Source: Amoeboaphelidium occidentale
Taxonomy: Eukaryota; Aphelidiomycota; Aphelidea
Length of the DNA: 64,000 nt
Reading direction: 5' to 3'
NCBI GenBank assembly: GCA_023515795.1
Contig: JALGPX010000018.1
Coordinates: 64,609-128,608 of the forward strand
The position numbers were made by a program, and so were the translations under genes. The first letter of the stretch is position 1, and each line of letters starts with the position of its first letter. Below are positions 41,614 through 51,844 of this stretch, one piece after another. Below the pieces are notes generated by a model. It worked only from the letters and a program-made list of their open reading frames with translations. It had not been told where the DNA came from and searched no databases.

Positions 41614-44375
41614 ATGGAAAACTTGATCCCTGTCATCAATAAACTGCAGGATGCTTTCGCTAGCGTTGGTCTACCTGGTTTAGATTTGCCTCAAATTGCA
41701 GGTAATCGAATAATCGCGTCATTTTGTTCTTAATGGTTTTAGTTATCGGATCACAATCTGCTGGTAAGAGCTCTGTGCTTGAGAATATTGTCGGTAAAGA
41801 CTTTCTTCCTCGTGGAAGTGGAATTGTTACACGTCGTCCGTTGGTGCTTCAGTTGATTCCAATTAAGAAGGGCCAGCAGGAATACGGCGTGTTTTTGCAT
41901 CAGCCTGAAAAGAAATATTATGATTTCCACAGGATTAGAACTGAAATTGAAGCAGAGACGGATCGAGTTACTGGAAACAACAAAGGAATATCGAACATTC
42001 CGATTAATTTAAAAGTGTACAGCCCTAATGTATTGAATCTGACTTTGATTGATTTGCCTGGCATGACAAGAGTCGCTGTTGGTGATCAACCTCCTGATAT
42101 TGAAATTCAGATCAGAGAAATGCTTATGCAGTTCGTTGAGAAGGAAACGTGTTTGATTTTGGCTGTGTCTCCAGCAAACACCGATTTAGCCAACTCTGAT
42201 GCATTAAAATTGGCAAAGGAGGTTGATCCAGAAGGCACAAGAACTATTGGTGTTCTGACAAAGTTGGACCTTATGGATGAGGGAACTAATGCTTTGGATA
42301 TACTTCAGAACAAGGTTTATCCTTTGAGGCATGGATTTGTTGGTGTCGTCAACAGAAGTCAAAAAGACATCAACAACAATAAGGATGTTATGGCGGCTCT
42401 TGAGAGTGAAAAGAAATGGTTTGACAGTCATCCTGTGTACTCTATAATACGAAACACATCTGGCACAAGATTTTTGCAGGAAAAATTGAAACAGACTTTA
42501 ATTGATCATATTCAACATCATTTGCCAACTTTGAGAAGTAGACTTAAGGATAGACTTCAAGAAGTTGAAAATGAACTTGCTGCTCTTTGTGGTCATTGGG
42601 ATAAGAGCAAAGGGAAATTTAACCCGGAAGCATTGGCTGCACATGAGGATGACGAGTACGAAAAGAGACGCCAACTTCTCAACATGGCACAGGTCTATGC
42701 ATCTTCTTTGAAGAAACTGTTAGATGGTCACGATGGTGATATAGATGAAGATCCTTTTGGTGTACTTGGATTTATTTGTGGAGGTTCAGGTGACGCGGAT
42801 GGCCAAAAGTTCAATTTGACAGGAAGTGTGCGTATCAAGTATGTGTTTCAAGAAATGTTTCCAAAGGCTTTGATCAAAGTTGAAGGCCGTATTCTCTCTT
42901 CTCAAATGGATGCTGAATTAAGAACTATCATTCATAACTCGCGTGGTCTTAGAGTCGGCTTGTTTATTCCTGATGCGCTATTTGAAGTAGTCGTTAAAAG
43001 AGAAATTGCGAATTTGGAAAAGCCTGCTTTAGAGTGCGTTTCTTTAGTCACTTCGGAAATAAGCATGATGGTTATGAAATTACTGGAATCCAAATCTTCT
43101 CCGTTACGTGCTTATCCAAAGCTTCAAAGCTGGTTCACCAAACACACTGTTTCGATTATAGAATCATTCAGAGATCCTTGTATTGAAGAGGTTAGAAGAC
43201 TTATTGCAATGGAAACCTCATATATTAACACTAGTCATCCAGATTTTATCGCAAAAGACGGAATGGCAAAGTTTATGTTAGATATTAATAGCAAAGGTGG
43301 AGCAGAACTTGCTAGGAGTGTTGTGATGGCACAGAAGGAAGGATTTTTGGTCAAACTTGGCGGCAGTCATAAGACATGGAAGCGTCGTTATTTCTCTTTA
43401 AAAGATGCGTCTTTGAGATTCTTTGACGGGCAAGCTGATAAAACTCCAAAAGGCTTGTTTTCTTTGGTTGATTGCCATGTTTATCTGCCTGACACAAAAG
43501 AGGTAATTCCGGCTTTAGAATATCCACAAATTTTGCCGCCTGATATGGAAGTCGAATGTGATGAGAATGGGTCTTATCGTGGAAAAAAGAATGTCTTTGT
43601 GATTTTTCATAATGCTGGATCAGTTTTATTTAGAAATCACAATTACTTGGTGCTAGCTGCAGAAAACGAGAATGAACTGAAACAGTGGGTTAATATTCTG
43701 AAAAACAACATTTCTTTGGCTAAGGACCTTGCGAGGAATGATGTTCAGGAATTTGACGATGATGCCGAAGAAGATCAGAATTTACCTCCTACTCCACCTT
43801 CCGGAAAGCCCGATTCTGCAATTAAAAGGAAACCGGTTCGCCCTGCACCGCCACCAAGATCTACAAAGCCGGATGTCGGACTTTCTGGTTCGGCTGCATC
43901 CAAATCAAAGAGACTGAGTTTATTCAGTGATAAAGTCATGACAGAGCTTCCAGAGAATTTTAGCTCCATGCAACTGTACGAAGCATCTACTCAATATTCT
44001 TCATCTCTTGTTCCAGAAAAAGGCCAGGTTAATGCTTCGATTACAGGTAGCGATGATACTACTATTGCTATGGTCCGTGTTTTGCTTCACTCGTATTTTG
44101 TTATTGTAAGAAAGCATATTCAAGATTTGGTTCCAAAAGCAATCGTTCATTTGATGATTTCAAGGGTTAAGCATGATCTACTTAAATGTCTCACTTCAAA
44201 AATTATGGTTACAATGAAAGACACAAAAGATAAATCCGTTGAGGATCCTATTAAGTTTATGGAAGAAAATGAGTCCACCAAGGAGGAAAAGAAACAAAAG
44301 ATTGCCATGTACAAGCTTGTTAAAGAAGCTCTGCATATCATTGAAGCGGAAGTAACAAGTAACCTTTCACAGTAA
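41614..44375 (+). CDS. DNM: Dynamin GTPase with PH domain
   Basis: Exon 1 41614-41701 (MENLIPVINKLQDAFASVG..), a 41-nt intron 41702-41742 (GTAATC..TTTTAG), and exon 2 41743-44375. The product has 906 residues. GTPase motifs: GSQSAGKSSVLENIVG (P-loop), the switch region RGSGIVTRRPLVLQL, DLPGMTRV and TKLD. Stalk/middle region, then a PH domain at about 563-675 (FLVKLGGSHKTWKRRYFSL). A Pro-rich stretch at about 711-745 (PPTPPSGKP, RPAPPPRS) follows, and the GTPase effector domain at about 798-895. PH domains mark endocytic, lipid-binding dynamins of animals and plants rather than fungal Vps1/Dnm1. In animal dynamins the Pro-rich part comes last; here it precedes the effector domain. Convergent with the LysM gene, 10 nt between stops. 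Confidence 0.92.
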
Positions 44376-44385
44376 ATTTCTTTTA

Positions 44386-44907
44386 TTATTTACCTTCCTT
44401 TTTCTTACGCTCCGTTTCTCCGTTATCACCAAGCCAAGTAGGAGGAAGGCCGTAGTGCATCACAAAAGGTACATTAGGGGATGCTTTGGGATCCACTGGT
44501 ATTTGAATAACCTCGCCAGGAACGAGGAAGTCTGGCCTTGGTAACTTAGCGTTACAGTCAAGCATACCACCGAGATCAACTTTAGACTTCTCTGCAACGC
44601 TTTGCAATGTGTCTCCTTGTTGAACCTTGTATTTCTTAGAAGCAGTACACAATGGATATTTGATAACTTGGCCAACCTGCAGATTTTGGGTATCGATGCC
44701 CTTGTTGCACATGAGAAGAACCTTAGGGGAGATATTTGCTTTTCCAGACATAGTAGCAAACGTGTCACCTTCAGAGATCATATATCTTCCGGAACATGCA
44801 TAAGTAGCAGAAGCAAAGAGAGCAGCAGTAGATAACAAAGTAAAGTTTTCATTAAATTGTATCAACTTGGGCAACCATTCTGCGCCTTTTATGTCGTTTT
44901 TCTGCAT
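44386..44907 (-). CDS. Secreted LysM-domain protein
   Basis: 173 residues. A hydrophobic segment (FTLLSTAALFASATYA) followed by C-S looks like a signal peptide, but it lies 18 residues after the first Met, so the start is uncertain. Two LysM modules follow: RYMISEGDTFATMSGKANIS.. to VGQVIKYPLC, and KYKVQQGDTLQSVAEKSKVD.. to VPGEVIQIPV. LysM binds chitin or peptidoglycan-like GlcNAc polymers. In fungi such proteins act at the wall or mask chitin from hosts and bacteria. The tail is Lys/Glu-rich (ETERKKKEGK). No enzyme domain. Confidence 0.82.
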   Translation of the reverse strand: MQKNDIKGAEWLPKLIQFNENFTLLSTAALFASATYACSGRYMISEGDTFATMSGKANISPKVLLMCNKGIDTQNLQVGQVIKYPLCTASKKYKVQQGDTLQSVAEKSKVDLGGMLDCNAKLPRPDFLVPGEVIQIPVDPKASPNVPFVMHYGLPPTWLGDNGETERKKKEGK

Positions 44908-45211
44908 CGTAACATTGTAGACTGCTTGGGATACACTGAATCAAAGCACAGTTGGATCCAATTGGTTTCGCTAGCAACAAAACTCAGCCTAATTTGGAGT
45001 TAAACTTTGGGGGAAATGGAATTTACTCAGTTAGAACGTATCTTCTTGATGTGTTTTCGACAAGAACTACGATCCGTTTCATAATGCTTGTATTTCGTAA
45101 GAAGATCACGAGTCTAAACTCCTTCACACGCATCCTATTCAATAGATAAACTCCCAAAATGCTCTAGTTTATTTCAAATTAACATAATTTTTAATTGCAA
45201 CACGTAAGTTG
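44908..45211. other. Intergenic region
   Basis: 304 nt between the LysM gene start and the stop of the next minus-strand gene. It should hold the LysM promoter and a 3' UTR. No repeat, RNA gene or supported frame. Confidence 0.35.
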
Positions 45212-45910
45212 TTATCCAAACAAGGAGTTAACATCAAGAGGCGCGCCATCTTGCCTTTCCATAGTATTCAAGGACGGAATAGTCTCAGCAGTTTGTGGGA
45301 CAGTTCCTGGTGCTCCCATTTGAGGGAATGGGTTCAGAGGTCCAGGGGTGCTTGGTTGTGGCAACAGTGCTGTAGGATTCCATGGTCCAGATTGCCTTTG
45401 TTGCGCGTATCCTCCTTGATAATAATGATTAGAAGCAGGTGGAATTTGGTTCCAACTAGATCCGCCATAGTATTCACTTTGTCCTTCAGACTTCTGTTGA
45501 ATCATGCGTAACAACTCCTCCTTATCCTTAACCTGATGATACTTCACCTGTTCCAATTCTAAAGAAAGTTGCGCAATCTGTTGTGCTAAGCTATCAATAA
45601 GAACACCGCTTATCTGGAGAAGAACAACATGAGCACCAAGATTAGTCTTTGAAATCTGAACAAGATTCTTCACGTCCTTTGCTAAAGAGTCGACCGTTGG
45701 TGGTGAAGTCGCGCCAGTTGCATTGAATAGCGGCTCCAAATCTTCTAATTTGCTGAACAGCTGCATCGTTTTTTCATTCGTTTCAGCAACAGTTTGATTA
45801 TATGCATTGATCAAGTCAGCCGAAGACATCTTCACTGGTTCATTTTGAGCTTGTGCATAAACAGCAGTAGATAGTAGCAGAGGTAAAATAGTAGAAGTAG
45901 AATATTTCAT
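45212..45910 (-). CDS. Unassigned secreted protein with coiled coil and Pro/Gln-rich tail
   Basis: 232 residues. Clear signal peptide MKYSTSTILPLLLSTAVYA with an A-Q-A cut region. The middle is helical (LINAYNQTVAETNEKTMQLF; LAQQIAQLSLELEQVKYHQV), with two N-glycosylation sequons. The C-terminal third is rich in G, Q, P and Y (YYQGGYAQQRQSGPWNPTAL) and likely disordered. Same strand and neighbourhood as the LysM secretory gene. No family recognised; a wall or spore-coat role would be a guess. Confidence 0.65.
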   Translation of the reverse strand: MKYSTSTILPLLLSTAVYAQAQNEPVKMSSADLINAYNQTVAETNEKTMQLFSKLEDLEPLFNATGATSPPTVDSLAKDVKNLVQISKTNLGAHVVLLQISGVLIDSLAQQIAQLSLELEQVKYHQVKDKEELLRMIQQKSEGQSEYYGGSSWNQIPPASNHYYQGGYAQQRQSGPWNPTALLPQPSTPGPLNPFPQMGAPGTVPQTAETIPSLNTMERQDGAPLDVNSLFG

Positions 45911-46062
45911 TTATATTTATTAAATATACAAAATGAGGCTCGCTATTTATGCGATTTTTGACGTTACTGCTACATACCTGAATCGTCGCATTGAATCTCG
46001 CAGAATGGTCTTGATTGGGGAATCTTGTACCATGCGACAATAACAATGTAAGGCATACAACG

Positions 46063-47763
46063 TTAGTATCCGGGTCTTATGTGACGCTGAGAGAACCAGT
46101 CGGATACTTGAAATGGAAGTTCATGAAGAACGGCAGCAGCTAATTCTTTCTGAAACCCGTAATGATCGTTAGGATGGCTCTTCAAGTCTCTCAAAGCAAC
46201 GAATTGAACGATATCTCGTTTTGCTCTGTTGCCAGATTCATCAGCAAGGACAGCATCATCACTATCTAGTGCATGCATGTTGTCAAATGAGGCTTCATGT
46301 CCAACGCCAATAATAATTATCGAAAGTGGAAGATCGGATGCCCTAATTACTGCACGAACTGTAGAAGCATAGTCAGTTACGGCACCATCAGTAACAATTA
46401 GTAAAACTGAATAAACCCAGGGAGAGTTTGTTTGATTTGATAGTTTTGATCTCATAAACTTGTCGACTTCATCACAAGTCGCGTTGATAATCGGACTAAA
46501 ATTTGTAGGACCATGCAACTGAATGTTTCTCAAAGCTAAGCGGTAAGAATCCATGACCTCGCCAACTCCATGACAACCAGGATCATCTGGTTTTCCGTTA
46601 ATTGGCCAACAATGAGATACTTGACCATCAGGCAACTTTGCACGAAAGCCGAAAGCCGGGAAAACTCTGTCAGTATCGTACTCCTGAATGATGTTGCCAA
46701 CTGCGAGAATAGCCTGCTCATAGGAATTTAAATTTCCGTCATTTCTAATAAAATGCAAACTTGTAGGCTGAGAAGGCGCGCCGTTTGAAAGTGTAAAATC
46801 GATCGCAAACGAGACGTTCAGTTGAGTTCCTGCCTTGAGAAAGTCAACGAAGGAAAATCTTTCAATCTCTTCTCTAACTAGAAAGCTTGCAGTTCCAACA
46901 TTTTCTTTTTTAGAGTCCCTCTTGGCATTTGACATTTCTGGCGACAATGCCCCATAATTGAACTTGACCAAGTTGAACCTGGAAGTGTCTGAATTTCTGA
47001 TCTCATTTATACTTGCGCTAAACTCTGCAATGTATTTATGACTTCCTGATGGCTCCCAGTCAAACACTTTCCATGTCAAGATTCTAGCCTTGTCAGAATT
47101 ACAAAAATCTTGCTGCTTAACAGTATCTGCAAATTCACATTCCGTCGTATTCTTTCTGTAAGTTGAAGTGTAAACAGCAACCAACGATCCATCTTCTCTT
47201 TCACGAAATACTTTAATAAAAGGATCTGGCTTTCTGAAGAAACTCTTCCCTGGTACTTTTACTTGTAAGCGGAACTTGAACAAATGGTTGCTAACGGCCA
47301 ATTCTTCCGCTGCGATATTCAGCACAACTTTCTTAGTAAACTTCCTTGTGGGATGCAACACATCAAGTGAAAGCTTCTGATCCTTCGCTGTTAGTAAAGA
47401 TGCCAACGTACAACCGCATGCGCCGATGAAGTCAAAACTTCCTCCTTGCTCAGCCGCTTTCGCACTATCAACATCAACTAGCACAAAACGCAGATTCTGT
47501 TCTTCTTCAAAGTAGTAGTCAATAAAGATGGGAACAGAGAACACAGGATTAAGATTATCTTTGATCTGTTCAGTTTTCCCAATTAATGTTGCGTTCTTGA
47601 GAAGATACTGAAAGGACAGTTGTATAGCACTGAGCTGCGAGTCTTTAAATGTTCTCAACTGGAAGCAATAAACCATACAGTCAGTCTTTGAAAGCCAGTC
47701 TAAATTCGGCAAATTCAAGCAACCAAGTCTTAATTCGATTTTGGAAGTCGGAGTGTGGCTCAT
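46063..47763 (-). CDS. Copine, tandem copy 1
   Basis: 566 residues, intronless. Two N-terminal C2 domains: the first opens IELRLGCLNLPNLDWLSKTD, the second contains KPDPFIKVFREREDGSLVA. A C-terminal copine/vWA domain follows, with FVDFLKAGTQLNVSFAIDFT, YDTDRVFPAFGFRAKLPDG and LLIVTDGAVTDYAS. Copines bind phospholipid membranes in response to Ca2+ and recruit partners through the vWA domain. The first C2 keeps the usual Asp pair N-L-D..T-D. It ends HIRPGY. Closest neighbour copies follow at 88 and 48 nt spacing. Confidence 0.9.
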   Translation of the reverse strand: MSHTPTSKIELRLGCLNLPNLDWLSKTDCMVYCFQLRTFKDSQLSAIQLSFQYLLKNATLIGKTEQIKDNLNPVFSVPIFIDYYFEEEQNLRFVLVDVDSAKAAEQGGSFDFIGACGCTLASLLTAKDQKLSLDVLHPTRKFTKKVVLNIAAEELAVSNHLFKFRLQVKVPGKSFFRKPDPFIKVFREREDGSLVAVYTSTYRKNTTECEFADTVKQQDFCNSDKARILTWKVFDWEPSGSHKYIAEFSASINEIRNSDTSRFNLVKFNYGALSPEMSNAKRDSKKENVGTASFLVREEIERFSFVDFLKAGTQLNVSFAIDFTLSNGAPSQPTSLHFIRNDGNLNSYEQAILAVGNIIQEYDTDRVFPAFGFRAKLPDGQVSHCWPINGKPDDPGCHGVGEVMDSYRLALRNIQLHGPTNFSPIINATCDEVDKFMRSKLSNQTNSPWVYSVLLIVTDGAVTDYASTVRAVIRASDLPLSIIIIGVGHEASFDNMHALDSDDAVLADESGNRAKRDIVQFVALRDLKSHPNDHYGFQKELAAAVLHELPFQVSDWFSQRHIRPGY

Positions 47764-47851
47764 ATTATTTGTGTCAAAAGTTTCAAAAAGAAAAAGAAAA
47801 CGCTGGACCTTTTCGATTAATTTCTATTAAGAATTACTAATATCGAATTAA

Positions 47852-49549
47852 CTATTCTCCCGGTGCAATTCTTTTCTTACTGAACCAGTCTACAACTTGC
47901 CCAGGGAGTTCAGCAAGAACAAGAGACGCAAGTTCCCTCTCATACGCCAAAGGATCATTCTTACTATTCTTCAATTGACGCATCGGAACAAACTGAACAA
48001 TGTCTCTTAAGACTTGCACACCATCCTGATCTGTAAGAACAGCATCATCACCATCCAATATATCCATTTTTTCGAATGTTGAACCATTACCGACACCAAT
48101 TATGATAATCGATATTGGTAAATGAGAAGCTCTCACAATAGATTTGATTGCTTGAGGCATATCATTGATTTCCCCATCAGTAATTATAAGCAACACTTGA
48201 TATGTCCATGGCTCCTTTAAATTTTTACGATTGCGCATGTAAGCCTCGACTTGATCGCATTGAGACGAAATGAATGGCGCGAACAGAGTTGGACCGTGCA
48301 GTTTAACATTCTGTAAAGCAAGACGATAAGAAGTCAAGACTTCCTGAATACCAAGACAACCTGGACTTTCTGGCATTCCATTTAATGGCCAACAATGGGT
48401 AACCTGTCCACTTGGAAGTTTAGCACCAAAACCATAAGTTGGAAAGATCTTATCAGTATCATACTTCTGAATGATGTTTCCAACACCAACTATAGCATGT
48501 TCATAATCATTCAAGTAATTGGCACCGGAACCTGTAAAGTGCAAAGAGTGTGGCAACGCTGGATCTCCATTCGATTGGGTAAAGTCAATGGAAATACTGA
48601 AATTTAATTGAGTCCCTGCTTTCAAGTAATCCACGAATGAAAACTTCTCAATAACGCGGGCTTGAACAAACTGAACAGACCCGACCTTATCTTTCTTTGA
48701 GTTCTGTGGATGCATGAATTTTTCTGGCGATGATTTGTATTCATACTTCCAAATATTTTGCTCCGCGCCTTGACTCTTGATAATTTCATCAACCGAAACG
48801 CTGAACTCTCCAATGTAAATATGATCACCAGAAGGTTCCCAGTCAAATACTTTGAAAATCAGTGAGCGATTTGTATCAGAATTGCAAATGCTTTGAAGCT
48901 TTGTCAGAACTTTGTAAATCGGCTCCGTGGTATTGTAACACACTTCAGAAGTCCACACTGCAACCACTGAACCATCTTCTCTTTCTCTGAAGGCCTTTAA
49001 AAACGGGTCAGGTCTTGACATGCCAAATAATCCCTTCTTGGGAACTTTCAATTTTGCAGTAAACTCAAGTTCATGATTTGTTTTAACTGTCTCCTCAGCA
49101 GAAATGGTCAGTGTGGGGTTCTCTTTCCATTGCGTAGTTTTGTTCTTTATGGGCAGCGTAATCTTTTGTCCTGGTGCGACCAAAATATCAGCCAAGGAAG
49201 TTGAAGCAGCTCCAATATAGTCATGATCACTCAAAGTCTCAGACGCATTATCAATATCAACCAAAATGAATCGAAGAAGTTGTTCTTGTTCAAAGTGATA
49301 ATCAACAAGAATAGGAGTAGAGAATACTGGATTCAAGTTGTCCCTGATCTCTTCGGTCTTTCCAAGAAGCACAGAGTTTTGCTGAATGCTACGCAGATCT
49401 TCTTTAGAGATACTTCTGGTCAATTCCTTGTATGTCTTGACAAGATAAACGAATATCCTGCAGTCAGTTTTGGAGAACCAGTCCAGATTAGGGAGATCTG
49501 AGCAGCTGAGACGAAGCTCAATTTGCGATGTTGCGACTGTTTCATTCAT
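47852..49549 (-). CDS. Copine, tandem copy 2
   Basis: 565 residues, intronless. Same architecture as copy 1: C2A (LRLSCSDLPNLDWFSKTDCR), C2B (SRPDPFLKAFREREDGSVVA) and vWA (FSFVDYLKAGTQLNFSISID; LLIITDGEINDMPQ). It is most similar to copy 1 in length and C-terminal layout, DWFSKKRIAPGE versus DWFSQRHIRPGY, and diverged enough to be an old duplication. Confidence 0.9.
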   Translation of the reverse strand: MNETVATSQIELRLSCSDLPNLDWFSKTDCRIFVYLVKTYKELTRSISKEDLRSIQQNSVLLGKTEEIRDNLNPVFSTPILVDYHFEQEQLLRFILVDIDNASETLSDHDYIGAASTSLADILVAPGQKITLPIKNKTTQWKENPTLTISAEETVKTNHELEFTAKLKVPKKGLFGMSRPDPFLKAFREREDGSVVAVWTSEVCYNTTEPIYKVLTKLQSICNSDTNRSLIFKVFDWEPSGDHIYIGEFSVSVDEIIKSQGAEQNIWKYEYKSSPEKFMHPQNSKKDKVGSVQFVQARVIEKFSFVDYLKAGTQLNFSISIDFTQSNGDPALPHSLHFTGSGANYLNDYEHAIVGVGNIIQKYDTDKIFPTYGFGAKLPSGQVTHCWPLNGMPESPGCLGIQEVLTSYRLALQNVKLHGPTLFAPFISSQCDQVEAYMRNRKNLKEPWTYQVLLIITDGEINDMPQAIKSIVRASHLPISIIIIGVGNGSTFEKMDILDGDDAVLTDQDGVQVLRDIVQFVPMRQLKNSKNDPLAYERELASLVLAELPGQVVDWFSKKRIAPGE

Positions 49550-49597
49550 TGGGGAAACAACATAAATCCAACCGCCACAAGATAGCCTTTATTACTT

Positions 49598-51328
49598 TCA
49601 AATCATATTCTCAGGTCTGAGACCACGCTTTTGGAACCATTCCAGGACCTGATTCGGTAACTCTGCTAAAACTTGGCGAGCCAACTCTGCTTCAAACGGA
49701 ATATTCATTTGAGCACAACGTTGCAGAATATGATTTACAGCAACAAATTGCACAATGTCTCTTTCAGACTGTTTTCCGCTGTCGTCTCTCAATGGCTGAT
49801 TATCACTGTCTAAAATGTTCATACTCTCAAAGTCACTTCCAGATCCTACACCAACAATTATGACGGAACAAGGCAATGATGAAGCACGAATGATTGCTCT
49901 TACTACAACGAAAGGTTAGACAGCAATTAAAAGAATAAAATTACTCGTAGCATCAGTGTCAGTAATAGAACCATCAGTGATAATCAAAAGAACATGATAA
50001 GTCCATGGTACCTGTTGTGGTCCCAAACGTTTTCTATTTTCCAATTCCTGAGTAACCATATTGCTGAATGTTGTAATAACTGGCGAAAAGTTTGTAGGAC
50101 CATACAGCGTAACATTCTTGACAGCAAGCAAATAAGCGTCCAGAATTCCTTGAACTCCTAAACATCCTGGGTTTGTTGGAATTCCATTCAACGCCCAACA
50201 ATGAGATACTTCACCAGTAGGCAACTTTGCACCAAACCCGTAAACAGGAAATGATTTATCTGTATCATATTCTTGAATGATATTTCCAACAGATATGATT
50301 GCTTGCTGGTACTGATTTAAAGGCGCTCCAGGTCCAGGATAGTAATGAAGTGAGTTTGGAGCAGTAGGAGCTCCATTGGAAGCAGTAAAATCAATAGCAG
50401 CAGAGAAACTCAAATGGCAACCCTTTGTCAAGTAATCAAAGAAGGTATGAATATGTTCAATACGAGAAGGACCAACTCTGACACTGCCAACCTTTTCCGA
50501 TTTCTTATCACGAGGCGCCAAAGTGTTGTCAGGATTAGAATTGCCATATGTGAACTTTGTCATTGGGAAATCTCTGTGAGTATCTGTCAGCATTTCTTTC
50601 ACAGACGCACTGAATTCTCCCATGTAAATGTGATTCCCAGAGTTCTCCCAGTCAAAGAATTTAACAACAAGCGCACGGTCTGTATCAGAATTACATAAAT
50701 CCTGAACAGGAACACTTTGCGCAGGCCAAACTGCATCGATTCGGTTCTTCTGAACTTTGCTTGTGTAAACTGCAACTAATGTTCCATCTTCTCTTGTCCT
50801 GTAAATCTTAAAGAATGGATCTGGTCTACCAAAAAGACCTTTCTTAGGACAAGTTGCTGTCAGTTGCCATTTGAACACATTCTTGCTTTCGACACTTTCT
50901 TCTGCAACGATTGTCAATTTAGCCTTCTGCAATGGAGCATTTCCTTTTAGAATTGGCTTTGTGAGCTTTTGGTCTTTTGCACCAGCGATGGAACCAACAG
51001 TGGAGATCACAGTACCAATGAAATCTTGCTGTCTCATCTTGCCTTGCTCATTATCAATATCCAACAGAACGAACAAAATGTACTGTTCCTTTTCAAAGTA
51101 ATAGTCAACCTTAAGCGCAGTGGAGAAGACAGGATTTAAGCTATCCTTAATGGTCTCAGTTTGCCCAATAAATTTAGACTGATCAAGCTGCTTCGTATTC
51201 GTCATAACGGCGCTGTTCTTGTCATGCCAATAGGCAAGGACTCTGCAATCCGTCTTTGAGAACACATCCAAGTTTGGTAAGTCCTGGCAAGACAGTCTCA
51301 ATTCGAGTTTTGACTGAGGAACGGACAT
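49598..51328 (-). CDS. Copine, tandem copy 3, with one intron
   Basis: Exon 1 49945-51328, a 42-nt intron 49903-49944 (GTAATT..TTGTAG with CTAAC), and exon 2 49598-49902. Splicing joins ITDTDAT to IRAIIRASSLPCSVIIVGVG, restoring the vWA core. The product has 562 residues. C2A LRLSCQDLPNLDVFSKTDCR, C2B GRPDPFFKIYRTREDGTLVA, vWA LLIITDGSITDTDA. It ends EWFQKRGLRPENMI. The intron is absent from copies 1 and 2 at the matching position. Confidence 0.9.
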
Positions 51329-51750
51329 CGAAGAATTTTCGTTTGACGAAATAAAGAGGCGTTTAAGAATTCAAGCTACGGAGATTTCATGGCGCATCTC
51401 ACTCCGTCGAATAATTTGATACTGCTGTATTGTTCACAAGTCGTAAATGGGCTATGCTTTCTTCAAAATAAGTTTAACAGTAGCACATTAACATCTCAAA
51501 CGATGATACTATCAGCGCTATTAGAGGCTAAGCTCATCGTGTCCTAAGTTATGCGTGGAACAGCGAAAACCCAGTCAAACTTGTTTTTGTGATGATCAAC
51601 CGCGACTTTTGCTGAAACCGCGAAAATATGATCGACATAAATACGCCGATTTCGCCGTTTCCTCTTCGATTTCAGGGAAAGATTTCGTTAACGCGTGGCA
51701 TTCGTATTAGCTCCAAAGATTNNNNNNNNNNNNNNNNNAACCGCGAAAAT
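51329..51750. other. Intergenic region containing assembly gap
   Basis: Divergent spacer between copine 3 and the small nuclease-like gene. It holds an N run (51722-51738) preceded by a copy of the gene's own first 94 bases. Counting that copy once, the true spacer is about 300 nt. No other feature is seen. Confidence 0.45.
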
Positions 51751-51844
51751 ATGATCGACATAAATACACCGATTTCGCCGTTTCCTCTTCGATTTCAGGG
51801 AAAGATTTCGTTAACGCGTGGCATTCGTATTTGCTCCAAAGATT
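51616..51844. repeat. Assembly gap with duplicated edges (third of three)
   Basis: N run 51722-51738. The 106 bp 51616-51721 recur at 51739-51844 with two differences. The offset of 123 nt is a multiple of three, so the frame runs through the gap and gives a false N-terminal duplication of the protein. Confidence 0.85.
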
